This document shows, in pieces, positions 1 through 6,311 of a stretch of 6,328 nt of DNA. The notes beneath the pieces were generated by a model. The model searched no databases, had not been told where the DNA came from, and saw nothing but the letters and a program-made list of their open reading frames with translations. The position numbers and the translations under genes are program-made. How positions within the stretch are numbered: position 1 is the first letter of the stretch; the number at the start of each line of letters is the position of its first letter. The stretch is from Candidatus Fibrimonadales bacterium (GTDB lineage: Bacteria > Fibrobacterota > Fibrobacteria > Fibrobacterales > Fibrobacteraceae): the NCBI GenBank assembly GCA_009777135.1, contig WRMM01000127.1:1-6328 (forward strand), written 5' to 3'.

Positions 1-225
1 AAGGCCAAGCGTAGCTATTCCGGCAAGCAATGGGAAAAGCCTCAAAGCATATTCAGAAATGCTAAAGCCTCCAATCAAGGGTTTAAATTTTTCCCAAAGC
101 AAAGCCTCTTCCAGCCACAGGTCCGCTCCGCCTGCATAAATAAATATTCTCGAAAATATGCCCAAAAACAAAAAAAACTTGCACAAGCCAGCGCATAATC
201 TATCAGCTTTGGGGGAAGGGGGCAT
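1..225 (-). CDS. Partial membrane protein, N-terminus, GT-C glycosyltransferase-like (runs off window)
   Basis: This frame is open without a stop from an ATG at 225 (reading leftward) to the window edge, giving the first 75 residues; the C-terminal part lies outside. What is seen: a basic, proline-containing N-terminus, a hydrophobic segment at about residues 16-31, then D35-LWLEE (35-40), and then SEYALRLFPLLAG at 57-69 leading into a second hydrophobic stretch. Known of the family: GT-C enzymes of the ArnT/PMT (GT39) type carry an acidic LWxDEa-like motif after the first helix and an E-x-ALRLxxxLxG motif before the next, and transfer sugars from polyprenyl-phosphate donors on the outer face of the membrane. 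The function is inferred from these two short motifs only. The loop between them is shorter than I expect for GT39. No Shine-Dalgarno precedes the ATG; a CTATATT box lies 6 nt upstream, so the mRNA may be leaderless. It is divergent from the gene starting at 259. A competing closed frame of 61 codons (260-75, minus) shows no motif. Confidence 0.5.
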   Translation of the reverse strand, partial: MPPSPKADRLCAGLCKFFLFLGIFSRIFIYAGGADLWLEEALLWEKFKPLIGGFSISEYALRLFPLLAGIATLGL

Positions 226-231
226 TTTGTA

Positions 232-240
232 AATATAGTA
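232..240 (-). promoter_or_regulatory. Candidate -10 box of the leftward gene (TACTATATT on minus strand)
   Basis: Read on the minus strand, 240-232 is TACTATATT, identical to 2510-2518 in front of sdhC. Its TATATT core ends only 6 nt before the leftward ATG at 225, so transcription starting at the usual distance would begin at or next to the start codon. No convincing TTGACA-like -35 was found. Promoter function is inferred from position and repetition of the motif. Confidence 0.4.
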
Positions 241-251
241 TTTTCTATATT
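241..251 (+). promoter_or_regulatory. Candidate -10 box of the 259-1761 gene (TTTTCTATATT)
   Basis: TTTTCTATATT is followed by CCC and closely resembles TTTACTATATT-ACCC at 2508-2522 upstream of sdhC. TATATT at 246-251 ends 7 nt before the ATG at 259, which has no Shine-Dalgarno, so either the message is leaderless or the true promoter or start lies elsewhere. No clear -35 is visible. Confidence 0.4.
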
Positions 252-258
252 CCCACGC

Positions 259-1761
259 ATGGATATAGTTGAAGTTGAAAAAAAGACCGCCTATAGCCAG
301 GAGATTGCTGAAGTTCAGGATTTGACTGGCTTGGAAAACGTTTTGACTAAAATTCAAAAAGCGCAGAGCAATGAATCTGCTTTGACATATTCTATTAAAG
401 CGCAAATCAAAGTGATAAGCGTGCTAAATTCTCCGAAAATGCTTGAAAACCCTTTTAGCATGATGATTGAACAGCTGAACAGAGCAATACAATACGCAGA
501 AAATGAAAATGAAAAAAGAGAAATTCAGCACAGAGCCTCCATAATGATGACAAACATGGCTTTTTTTATGGAAGCCAGATTGCGATACGAAAAAGACAAA
601 CACTCGGAAATTGGCAAAGAATATCTTGAAGAAGGATGCAATTTGCTCGCAAGGTCAATAGTGGATATTGTTCCGCAAGAAGATAGCAGCTTGATTGAGC
701 ATGGAGCCAAGGCAGCAGGCGCATTGGCTGTTAAGTATGAGCCGTCTTTGCTGGCAGCCCAGCTGGCGATGAATTTGTTTAACAGCCTAGCAAAAGGCAA
801 AGATGGCATTGTATTTAAATTAGCTGAATGGTGGAACAAAAAAGAAAACAATGAAAAAAATCAAGCGGAATATGAAGATTTTATAGAATCATTTATTGAC
901 AAAATTGACGAGCATCATGAAGTTTTTGGAAAATCCATTATTCTCTCGGAATTTGTTAGAGACAAAAAAGAAATGCTTGTAAATGGGAGAACGGCAGGCA
1001 TCAAGCCCAAAGAACCTATAGGTTCTACGCTCAGAGGCATTTTCAGGCCGATTTTGGCATTAATCATAATTGCAATATCCTTGATTTTATCCATTCCTTT
1101 AATATCAAGCTTGGATTTGACGGATGTTCACAAATACATAGTCTCTCTAATTCCATCTATAATAGCAATCGTTTTTATAGCGATATTGGCAAGAGATAAA
1201 ATGGCAACGGATGCGGAGCGAAATTTATACAAAGAAGCGGTTGATGCCTTTAAAAAATACAAACAGAATATTTCCAAATATTATAATAGCGTTTATGCCA
1301 AAGTTAGCATCGCAAAAAATTCAACAAGCGACAACGATGAACTCAAACTGGAAATTGAGCAGCCGCCCTTGGTTTTGGATGACTACAAAATTTACCGCAA
1401 AAAAAGATACAGGTCAATAACCGAAAATAAAATCACAGCGGGAGTGCTCTCCTTTCCTCCTCTTGTTTTGTTTATTTTTTACAATTTTTACCTGAGTTAT
1501 AAAACCTCAGCTTCATTTATTTTGCTAATGCTCATTTTGGGCCTTGCTGTTTCTTGCGCAGTTTTTGTTTGGAGTTTGATTGACTTCAACCTTCTGCAGA
1601 GAAGAATTGATGGCAAATGGGCAATGAAGATAGTTGATTATTTTATATTGTTTAGAGGAACGCTCGCTTTGGGCGTGCTTGTTCTTGGGTTGTCTATTTT
1701 GAGCATATCTTGGATTATACCAAGATTTTTGCTGGAAAGCATTATGGAAATGTTAAAATGA
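259..1761 (+). CDS. Unrecognised 500-residue protein: helical soluble N-terminal half plus about five membrane segments
   Basis: I do not recognise the family. Residues 1-255 look soluble and mostly helical, rich in Lys, Glu and Asn, without a signal peptide. Hydrophobic segments lie at about 262-283 and 293-311 (a hairpin), followed by a charged loop of about 80 residues (312-393, containing KKYKQNISKYY and a basic RKKRYR at 380-385), and then three more at about 394-413, 418-440 and 463-488. The chain ends in a short amphipathic tail. There is no Walker, catalytic or metal-binding motif that I can see. The reading frame is long, uninterrupted and closes with TGA overlapping the sufC start (ATGA), which supports it being real and co-transcribed with sufC. 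The ATG at 259 has no SD; in-frame sequence upstream offers no ATG, GTG or TTG before the stop at 196-198. Base use is uneven and in places very AT-rich compared with the sdh genes. An inner-membrane location is inferred; function is unknown. Confidence 0.85.
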   Translation: MDIVEVEKKTAYSQEIAEVQDLTGLENVLTKIQKAQSNESALTYSIKAQIKVISVLNSPKMLENPFSMMIEQLNRAIQYAENENEKREIQHRASIMMTNMAFFMEARLRYEKDKHSEIGKEYLEEGCNLLARSIVDIVPQEDSSLIEHGAKAAGALAVKYEPSLLAAQLAMNLFNSLAKGKDGIVFKLAEWWNKKENNEKNQAEYEDFIESFIDKIDEHHEVFGKSIILSEFVRDKKEMLVNGRTAGIKPKEPIGSTLRGIFRPILALIIIAISLILSIPLISSLDLTDVHKYIVSLIPSIIAIVFIAILARDKMATDAERNLYKEAVDAFKKYKQNISKYYNSVYAKVSIAKNSTSDNDELKLEIEQPPLVLDDYKIYRKKRYRSITENKITAGVLSFPPLVLFIFYNFYLSYKTSASFILLMLILGLAVSCAVFVWSLIDFNLLQRRIDGKWAMKIVDYFILFRGTLALGVLVLGLSILSISWIIPRFLLESIMEMLK

Positions 1762-2504
1762 AAAATGCGCCTTTACTAGAAATAAAAGATTTGCATGCCT
1801 CTCTTGATGATGGCACGGAAATTCTCAAGGGCTTGGATTTGGTTGTTGGCAAAGGGGAAATCCATGCGATTATGGGACCAAACGGCGCAGGCAAAAGCAC
1901 GCTCTCCAAAGTTATAGCCGGGCATCCAAGCTACGTTGTTGCAAAGGGCAGCGTTGAGTTTCAAGGGAAAAATTTGCTTGAGCTTTCGGTGTCTGAGCGC
2001 GCGAATTTGGGATTTTTCATAGGTTTTCAATATCCGCTGGAGATAGCGGGGCTTCGCAACGAGGAATTTTTGCGCGCCGCTGTGGATGCCAAGCACAAGG
2101 CTCTTGATTTGCCAAAGCTGGGCGAGGATGAGTTTAAGGAAAAAATGGAAAAAGCCATGCATCTTTTGGAAATGGACAATCGCTACAGGGAGCGTGGTTT
2201 AAACGAAGGGTTCAGCGGCGGCGAAAAAAAGAGAAACGAAATTTTGCAAATGGCAATGCTGGAACCCGCTTTGGCATTTTTAGACGAAACTGATTCTGGT
2301 TTAGACATTGACGCCCTGAAAATTGTGGCTCACGGAATAAACAATTTAATGAACCCGGAACGCTCCGTTGTGTTGATTACGCACTACCAACGCCTTTTAG
2401 ACTACGCAAAACCGCAGTTTGTGCACATTTTAATAGACGGCAAAATAACCAGAACCGGAGGCTCGGAGCTAGCTTTGGAGTTGGAAAAAAAGGGATATGG
2501 CTAG
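1758..2504 (+). CDS. sufC: SufC, Fe-S cluster assembly ATPase
   Basis: SufC is the cytoplasmic ABC-type ATPase of the SUF iron-sulfur assembly machinery; in the family it binds SufB and SufD and its ATP hydrolysis drives cluster building on the SufBCD scaffold. Seen here, 248 residues, the same length as E. coli SufC: Walker A GPNGAGKST (40-48), Q-loop FQYPLEIAG (Q91), signature FSGGEKKRNE (152-161), Walker B with D-loop LAFLDETDSGLD (172-183), and H-loop ITHYQR (H209). The FSGGEKKRNEILQM and DETDSGLDIDALK stretches are diagnostic of SufC and separate it from transporter ATPases. I chose ATG 1758 rather than an in-frame ATG at 1710, because it gives the normal N-terminus (MKNAPLLEIKDL) and length, overlaps the preceding stop as ATGA, and has GGAAA at 1746-1750, 7 nt upstream. 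No sufB, sufD or sufS is present in the window, which is unusual because sufC normally lies between sufB and sufD. Confidence 0.97.
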   Translation: MKNAPLLEIKDLHASLDDGTEILKGLDLVVGKGEIHAIMGPNGAGKSTLSKVIAGHPSYVVAKGSVEFQGKNLLELSVSERANLGFFIGFQYPLEIAGLRNEEFLRAAVDAKHKALDLPKLGEDEFKEKMEKAMHLLEMDNRYRERGLNEGFSGGEKKRNEILQMAMLEPALAFLDETDSGLDIDALKIVAHGINNLMNPERSVVLITHYQRLLDYAKPQFVHILIDGKITRTGGSELALELEKKGYG

Positions 2505-2507
2505 GAA

Positions 2508-2518
2508 TTTACTATATT
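2508..2518 (+). promoter_or_regulatory. Candidate -10 region of the sdhCAB operon (TTTACTATATT)
   Basis: In the 43-nt gap after sufC, TTTACTATATT repeats the motif found in front of the two divergent genes at 232-251; the 9-mer TACTATATT is identical to the minus-strand copy. A start at the usual distance downstream would give a leader of about 23 nt that includes the SD of sdhC. No good -35 is seen, since that position falls in the AGGGA region at the end of sufC. It is a candidate only; read-through from sufC is equally possible. Confidence 0.4.
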
Positions 2519-2533
2519 ACCCCTACCATATTT

Positions 2534-2538
2534 AGGAG
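2534..2538 (+). promoter_or_regulatory. Ribosome binding site of sdhC (AGGAG)
   Basis: AGGAG lies 9 nt before the ATG at 2548 and fixes that start. Together with AGGAGG at 3561-3566 (sdhA) and AAGGAG at 5471-5476 (sdhB), it shows that this organism uses canonical Shine-Dalgarno initiation in this operon, unlike the two divergent genes at the left end. Confidence 0.85.
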
Positions 2539-2547
2539 ACTTTACAA

Positions 2548-3576
2548 ATGAAATGGCTTTTAACCTACCTTACTTCTTCCATAGGCAAGAAGCAGGTTAT
2601 GGGCGCGGCTGGATTTTTGCTGGTGCTTTTTGTGCTTGGGCACATGGTGGGCAACCTGCAGCTAGTGCTTCCGTTCCCTCCAGACCCTGCAGAGGCTCAA
2701 GCAGCGTATAACGCATATTCTCACCTGCTAACCAAGTTCAAGCCGCTGGCATATTATGCTATTGTAGCTAGCTTGGCTGTGATTTTCATAGTTCACATGT
2801 ATTTGGCAATTGCGCTGAAGTTGCAGAACCTCAAGGCACGTGGCACAGCTCGCTATGCTGTTGAAGCGCGCAAAGGCAAAAAGCAGTTCCCCACATTCAT
2901 AATGATTTGGTCTGGGCTTGCAGTGATAGCCTTTATTGTGTGGCATATCCTCACAATTCGCAATGGCGCTTACTATTATTACATAAACCCTGAGGTGGCA
3001 GATGGCGCGGTTATCCGCGATATGTGGCTTACCACCGTTGAGGTTTTGGGAAACCCGCTGTCTGCGGTGCTATATATATTTGCTATAGTCGTGCTTAGCT
3101 TCCATCTGTGGCATGCCGTTTCAAGTGCATTCCAAACAATGGGCATAAACCACCAAAAATGGACTCCCATTATAGATGCGCTGGGCATTGCTTATTGCGT
3201 TGCGGTTGCCTTGGGCTATGGAGCCACCGCAGCAGGCTCTTATGCTGTTGTGAATTTTGATGAAAAAACAAAGACAGTGATTGAGCAGATTAAAAACCAA
3301 AATTACCAAGAAGCTTTGGAATCTCTGTCTAAAAAGCCCCTAGAAGAACAGAAAATGAAAGCCAAGGAGATTGCAAAAAGTCCTGAAAAGGCAAAGTTCA
3401 TTGTTGAAAGGGAAAGTTTGGTTCGCCCTGCCTTTGAGAAAAGGGGTTTCAAATCTAGAGACGATGGCAGAAAAGCAAGGAAATTCCACAGGCAAAGGGC
3501 TGATATAGATATAAAAAGCGAAAATACCGAGCAGTTGGAAGAAGCTGAAACAGAAGAAGAAGGAGGCGAGGAATGA
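2548..3576 (+). CDS. sdhC: Succinate dehydrogenase/fumarate reductase cytochrome b subunit with long C-terminal tail
   Basis: Membrane anchor of complex II that carries heme b and exchanges electrons between the SdhAB head and quinone. Five hydrophobic segments are seen at about residues 18-40, 67-90, 115-136, 170-193 and 207-231, as in the single-polypeptide diheme cytochrome b558 of Bacillus SdhC and Wolinella FrdC. Candidate heme-ligand histidines sit in four of them: H32 (GHMVGNLQ), H83 (VHMYLA), H133 (VWHILT) and H186 or H189 (SFHLWHA). The N-terminal YLTSSIGKKQVMGAAG is typical of the Bacteroides/Chlorobi-type subunit. At 342 residues the protein is about 100 longer than the usual 220-260. 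The extra part (about 237-342) is highly charged, first Lys/Glu-rich, then basic (RKARKFHRQR, 308-317), and ends in an acidic run whose codons supply the AGGAGG ribosome site of sdhA. The stop overlaps the sdhA start as ATGA. No sdhD is needed for this type. Identity is certain as to family; succinate oxidation versus fumarate reduction is not decided. Confidence 0.95.
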   Translation: MKWLLTYLTSSIGKKQVMGAAGFLLVLFVLGHMVGNLQLVLPFPPDPAEAQAAYNAYSHLLTKFKPLAYYAIVASLAVIFIVHMYLAIALKLQNLKARGTARYAVEARKGKKQFPTFIMIWSGLAVIAFIVWHILTIRNGAYYYYINPEVADGAVIRDMWLTTVEVLGNPLSAVLYIFAIVVLSFHLWHAVSSAFQTMGINHQKWTPIIDALGIAYCVAVALGYGATAAGSYAVVNFDEKTKTVIEQIKNQNYQEALESLSKKPLEEQKMKAKEIAKSPEKAKFIVERESLVRPAFEKRGFKSRDDGRKARKFHRQRADIDIKSENTEQLEEAETEEEGGEE

Positions 3577-5486
3577 AATTAGAATCCAATATTCCAGGCG
3601 GTCCCATTGCAGAAAAATGGACACGCCATAAATTTGAGCTAAAGCTGGTAAATCCTGCCAACAAACGCAAGTTCACGGTGATTGTGGTTGGAACTGGTTT
3701 GGCTGGAGCCTCTGCTGCCGCCTCTCTTGGCGAGTTAGGCTACAATGTAAAAGCGTTCTGCATTCAAGACAGCCCGCGCCGCGCACACTCAATTGCTGCC
3801 CAAGGCGGTATAAATGCCGCTCACAACTATCCAAACGATGGCGATTCAATTTACCGCCTCTTTTACGATACCGTTAAAGGCGGAGATTTTCGCGCCCGCG
3901 AAGCAAATGTGCATCGCTTGGCTGAATGCTCAAATTTGATAATTGACCATTGCGTTGGGCAGGGCGTTCCCTTTGGCCGTGAATATGGCGGTTTGCTTGA
4001 TAACCGCTCATTTGGCGGCGCTCAGGTTTCCAGAACTTTTTACGCTCGCGGCCAAACTGGCCAGCAGCTCTTGCTTGGCGCATATCAATCCATGATGCGG
4101 CAGGTTGCTAAAGGCACGGTGAAGATGTTCCCGCGCCGCGAAATGCTAGACTTGGTTTTGGTGGGCGGAAAAGCCAGAGGCATTGTTGTTCGCAACTTGA
4201 TTAGCGGAGAGCTTGAATGCCATGAGGCAGATGCGGTTTGCCTTGCAACTGGCGGATATGGAAACGTGTTTTACCTTTCCACAAACGCAAAAGGCTGCAA
4301 TGTGAGCGCAATATGGCGTGCCCATAAAAAGGGCGCTTTGTTTGCAAATCCGTGCTACACGCAAATTCACCCCACATGCATTCCAGTAACGGGCGACCAT
4401 CAAAGCAAGCTCACGCTTATGTCTGAGTCTTTGCGCAACGATGGCCGCGTATGGGTTCCCCGCAATGCCGGCGACCCTCGCAAGCCCAGCGATATACCAG
4501 AGGCAGAGCGTTATTATTTCTTGGAAGAGAGGTATCCCAGCTTTGGAAACCTTGTGCCTCGCGACGTTGCAAGCCGAAACGCAAAAATGGTTTGCGACAA
4601 TGGCTTGGGCGTTGGAACCTCCAAACGCGCGGTTTTCCTTGACTTTGCAGACTCCATTAAGCGCTTAGGCGAAAGCGGAGTGAGCGCAAGATATGGAAAC
4701 CTGTTCCAAATGTACGAAAAAATCACAGACGAAAACCCCTACAAAACCCCGATGCGAATTTATCCTGCTTCTCATTACACAATGGGCGGTTTGTGGGTTG
4801 ATTACAATTTGCAAAGCACAATTCCGGGCTGTTTTGTTTTGGGCGAGGCAAACTTCTCTGACCACGGCGCAAACCGCTTGGGAGCATCTGCTCTTATGCA
4901 GGGTCTTGCAGACGGATACTTTGTGATTCCATACACTCTTGGCGGTTATTTTGCAAGCGCTAAGCTAGACAAAGTGAATCCGAGCCAGGCTGAATTTGTG
5001 GATGCGGCAAAAAGCTCAAAAGCGCAGATTGACCGCTTGCTTTCCATTAACGGCAAAAAAACGGTTACTGAACTGCACAGAGAGCTTGGCCATGTCATGT
5101 GGGATAATGTTGGCATGGGCCGCAATAAGGCTGGTCTTGAAAAAGCTATTTCCGAAGTTCCGAACTTGCGCGAGGAATTTTGGAAAAATGTCAAGGTTCC
5201 TGGCGACAGCGGTTCCTTTAACCAGAATTTGGAAAATGCAATGCGCCTTGCCGATCTTTTGGAATTTGGCGAGCTTTTGGCAAGAGATGCTCTTTACAGA
5301 GAAGAATCTTGCGGAGGGCATTTCCGAGAGGAGCACCAGACTCCGGAAGGCGAAGCGTTGCGCAACGACGAAAAGTTCTGCCACGTTGCCGCTTGGGAAT
5401 GGAAGGGCGATAATCAGGCGCATGAACTTAGCAAAGAAGATTTGGAATTTGAAAATGTGCACCTTATGACAAGGAGTTACAAATGA
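3573..5486 (+). CDS. sdhA: Succinate dehydrogenase/fumarate reductase flavoprotein subunit
   Basis: Catalytic subunit interconverting succinate and fumarate, with covalently bound FAD, on the cytoplasmic face of the membrane. Seen in 637 residues: dinucleotide fold VVGTGLAGASAA (38-49, GxGxxG at 40-45); HSIAAQGGINAA (72-83) with H72 as the expected FAD-linked histidine; ATGGYG (225-230); active-site candidates H266 in the HPT motif, R330 in VPRDVASR and H401 in HYTMGGLWVD; and GEANFSDHGANRLGASAL (424-441), whose R435 should bind the dicarboxylate. The GEANFSDHGANRLGASAL wording, the N-terminal extension before the FAD fold and the C-terminal REESCGGHFREEHQT region match the Bacteroides/Chlorobi-type (non-classical) SdhA rather than the E. 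coli type. No residue expected for catalysis is missing. The ATG overlaps the sdhC stop, with AGGAGG 6 nt upstream, and its own TGA overlaps sdhB, so translation is probably coupled along the operon. In an anaerobe it could function mainly as fumarate reductase (FrdA). Confidence 0.97.
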   Translation: MKLESNIPGGPIAEKWTRHKFELKLVNPANKRKFTVIVVGTGLAGASAAASLGELGYNVKAFCIQDSPRRAHSIAAQGGINAAHNYPNDGDSIYRLFYDTVKGGDFRAREANVHRLAECSNLIIDHCVGQGVPFGREYGGLLDNRSFGGAQVSRTFYARGQTGQQLLLGAYQSMMRQVAKGTVKMFPRREMLDLVLVGGKARGIVVRNLISGELECHEADAVCLATGGYGNVFYLSTNAKGCNVSAIWRAHKKGALFANPCYTQIHPTCIPVTGDHQSKLTLMSESLRNDGRVWVPRNAGDPRKPSDIPEAERYYFLEERYPSFGNLVPRDVASRNAKMVCDNGLGVGTSKRAVFLDFADSIKRLGESGVSARYGNLFQMYEKITDENPYKTPMRIYPASHYTMGGLWVDYNLQSTIPGCFVLGEANFSDHGANRLGASALMQGLADGYFVIPYTLGGYFASAKLDKVNPSQAEFVDAAKSSKAQIDRLLSINGKKTVTELHRELGHVMWDNVGMGRNKAGLEKAISEVPNLREEFWKNVKVPGDSGSFNQNLENAMRLADLLEFGELLARDALYREESCGGHFREEHQTPEGEALRNDEKFCHVAAWEWKGDNQAHELSKEDLEFENVHLMTRSYK

Positions 5487-6265
5487 GCGGAAACATGAAT
5501 TTAACCATAAAAGTATGGCGGCAAAAGAATATCCAGTCTAGAGGCGGATTTGAGACCATCAAATTGTCTGGCATTTCTCCTGATATGTCTTTCTTGGAAA
5601 TGCTGGACGTTATGAACGAGCAGCTTATGAAAGAGGGCAAAGAAGCTTTTGCCTTTGACCATGATTGCCGCGAAGGGATTTGCGGAATGTGCTCGTTGGT
5701 GATCAACGGCTTGCCTCATGGACCAGATAACCTTGTCACTGTTTGCCAGCTTCACATGCGCAAGTACAAAGACGGCGATACCATAGTTGTTGAGCCTTGG
5801 CGCGCTGCCGCTTTCCCAGTAATTAGGGACTGCGCTGTTGACAGAAGCGCATTTGACCGCATTATACAGGCTGGCGGTTTTGTGAGCATCAGCACGGGCA
5901 ATGCGCCTCCTGCGAATGCGGTTTTGGTTCCAAAAGCCGATTCCGAGCGTGCATTTGACGCCGCTGCCTGCATTGGCTGCGGAGCTTGCGTTGCATCTTG
6001 CAAAAATGCCTCTGCCATGCTGTTTGTTGCGGCAAAGGTTAGCCATCTTTCATATCTGCCGCAGGGCAAGCCCGAAAAGCAGAAGAGAGTTTTGGCTATG
6101 GTTGAGCAGATGGACAAGGAAGGTTTTGGAAACTGCACAAACCTCTATGAATGCGAAGCAACGTGCCCCAAGGGAATATCCGTTGAGTTCATTGCAAAAA
6201 TGAACCGCGAATATTTGTATTCCTCAGCGTTTCATGCGGAGAGGGTATATTCAGCGGAAGGGTAG
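5483..6265 (+). CDS. sdhB: Succinate dehydrogenase/fumarate reductase iron-sulfur subunit
   Basis: Carries electrons between the FAD of SdhA and the hemes/quinone of SdhC through three Fe-S clusters. Seen in 260 residues: N-terminal plant-ferredoxin-like domain with [2Fe-2S] ligands C62, C67, C70 (DCREGICGMC) and C88; C-terminal domain with CIGCGACVASC, giving C163, C166 and C169 for [4Fe-4S] together with C228; and C173, C218 and C224 for [3Fe-4S] (assigned by analogy to E. coli SdhB). The strings KNASAMLF, AKVSHLSYLPQG and MDKEGFGNCTN are characteristic of the Bacteroides/Chlorobi-type subunit; classical SdhB has a Pro where K174 stands. All expected cysteines are present. The start ATG overlaps the sdhA stop (ATGA) and has AAGGAG at 5471-5476, 6 nt upstream; a second Met at residue 5 is less well spaced. 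It is the last gene of the operon in the window, and its cluster requirement makes it a natural client of the SUF machinery. Confidence 0.97.
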   Translation: MSGNMNLTIKVWRQKNIQSRGGFETIKLSGISPDMSFLEMLDVMNEQLMKEGKEAFAFDHDCREGICGMCSLVINGLPHGPDNLVTVCQLHMRKYKDGDTIVVEPWRAAAFPVIRDCAVDRSAFDRIIQAGGFVSISTGNAPPANAVLVPKADSERAFDAAACIGCGACVASCKNASAMLFVAAKVSHLSYLPQGKPEKQKRVLAMVEQMDKEGFGNCTNLYECEATCPKGISVEFIAKMNREYLYSSAFHAERVYSAEG

Positions 6266-6296
6266 GTGTTTTGTATCATGTCATTGAGAATTAATA

Positions 6297-6311
6297 CCCC
6301 CCCCCCCCCCC
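6297..6311. repeat. Homopolymer run of 15 C
   Basis: Fifteen C residues in a row start 31 nt after the sdhB stop, in otherwise AT-rich spacer. Such long poly-C (poly-G on the other strand) tracts are prone to slippage and are known elsewhere as phase-variation switches, but they are also where assemblies end or err. No gene downstream is visible to judge. Confidence 0.9.

Larger units (their letters stand above)
232..251. repeat. Inverted repeat between divergent genes, AATATAG-6 nt-CTATATT
   Basis: AATATAG at 232-238 and CTATATT at 245-251 are perfect 7-bp inverted arms separated by TATTTT. Each arm contains the -10-like box of one of the two divergent genes, so the symmetry may simply be two back-to-back promoters. 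It could also be an operator bound by a dimeric regulator. With 6 nt between the arms and all-AU-rich pairing it is unlikely to be a terminator hairpin, and no U-run follows. Confidence 0.5.

Noticed and set aside
75..260. Closed 61-codon minus-strand frame starting opposite the ATG at 259
   Set aside because: It covers both promoter-like boxes and shows no motif; the overlapping minus frame starting at 225 stays open to the edge and has membrane and GT-C-like features.
1710..1757. Sixteen-residue longer start for SufC
   Set aside because: It lies inside the upstream gene, has no matching family residues, and ATG 1758 gives the standard SufC N-terminus and length.
259..2504. Membrane protein plus SufC as an ABC transporter (permease and ATPase)
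   Set aside because: The ATPase has the SufC-specific FSGGEKKRNE and DETDSGLDIDALK motifs, and the membrane protein does not show a permease-like pattern; shared transcription does not imply a transporter.
5016..6138. Long minus-strand frames opposite sdhA and sdhB (5016-5462, 5501-6046, 5752-6138) and the plus frame 4996-5469
   Set aside because: They are alternative-frame shadows of well-conserved sdhA and sdhB, without recognisable domains or RBS.
6266..6296. Transcription terminator after sdhB
   Set aside because: No stem-loop followed by a T-run can be formed in the 31 nt before the C tract; the terminator, if any, is beyond the window.
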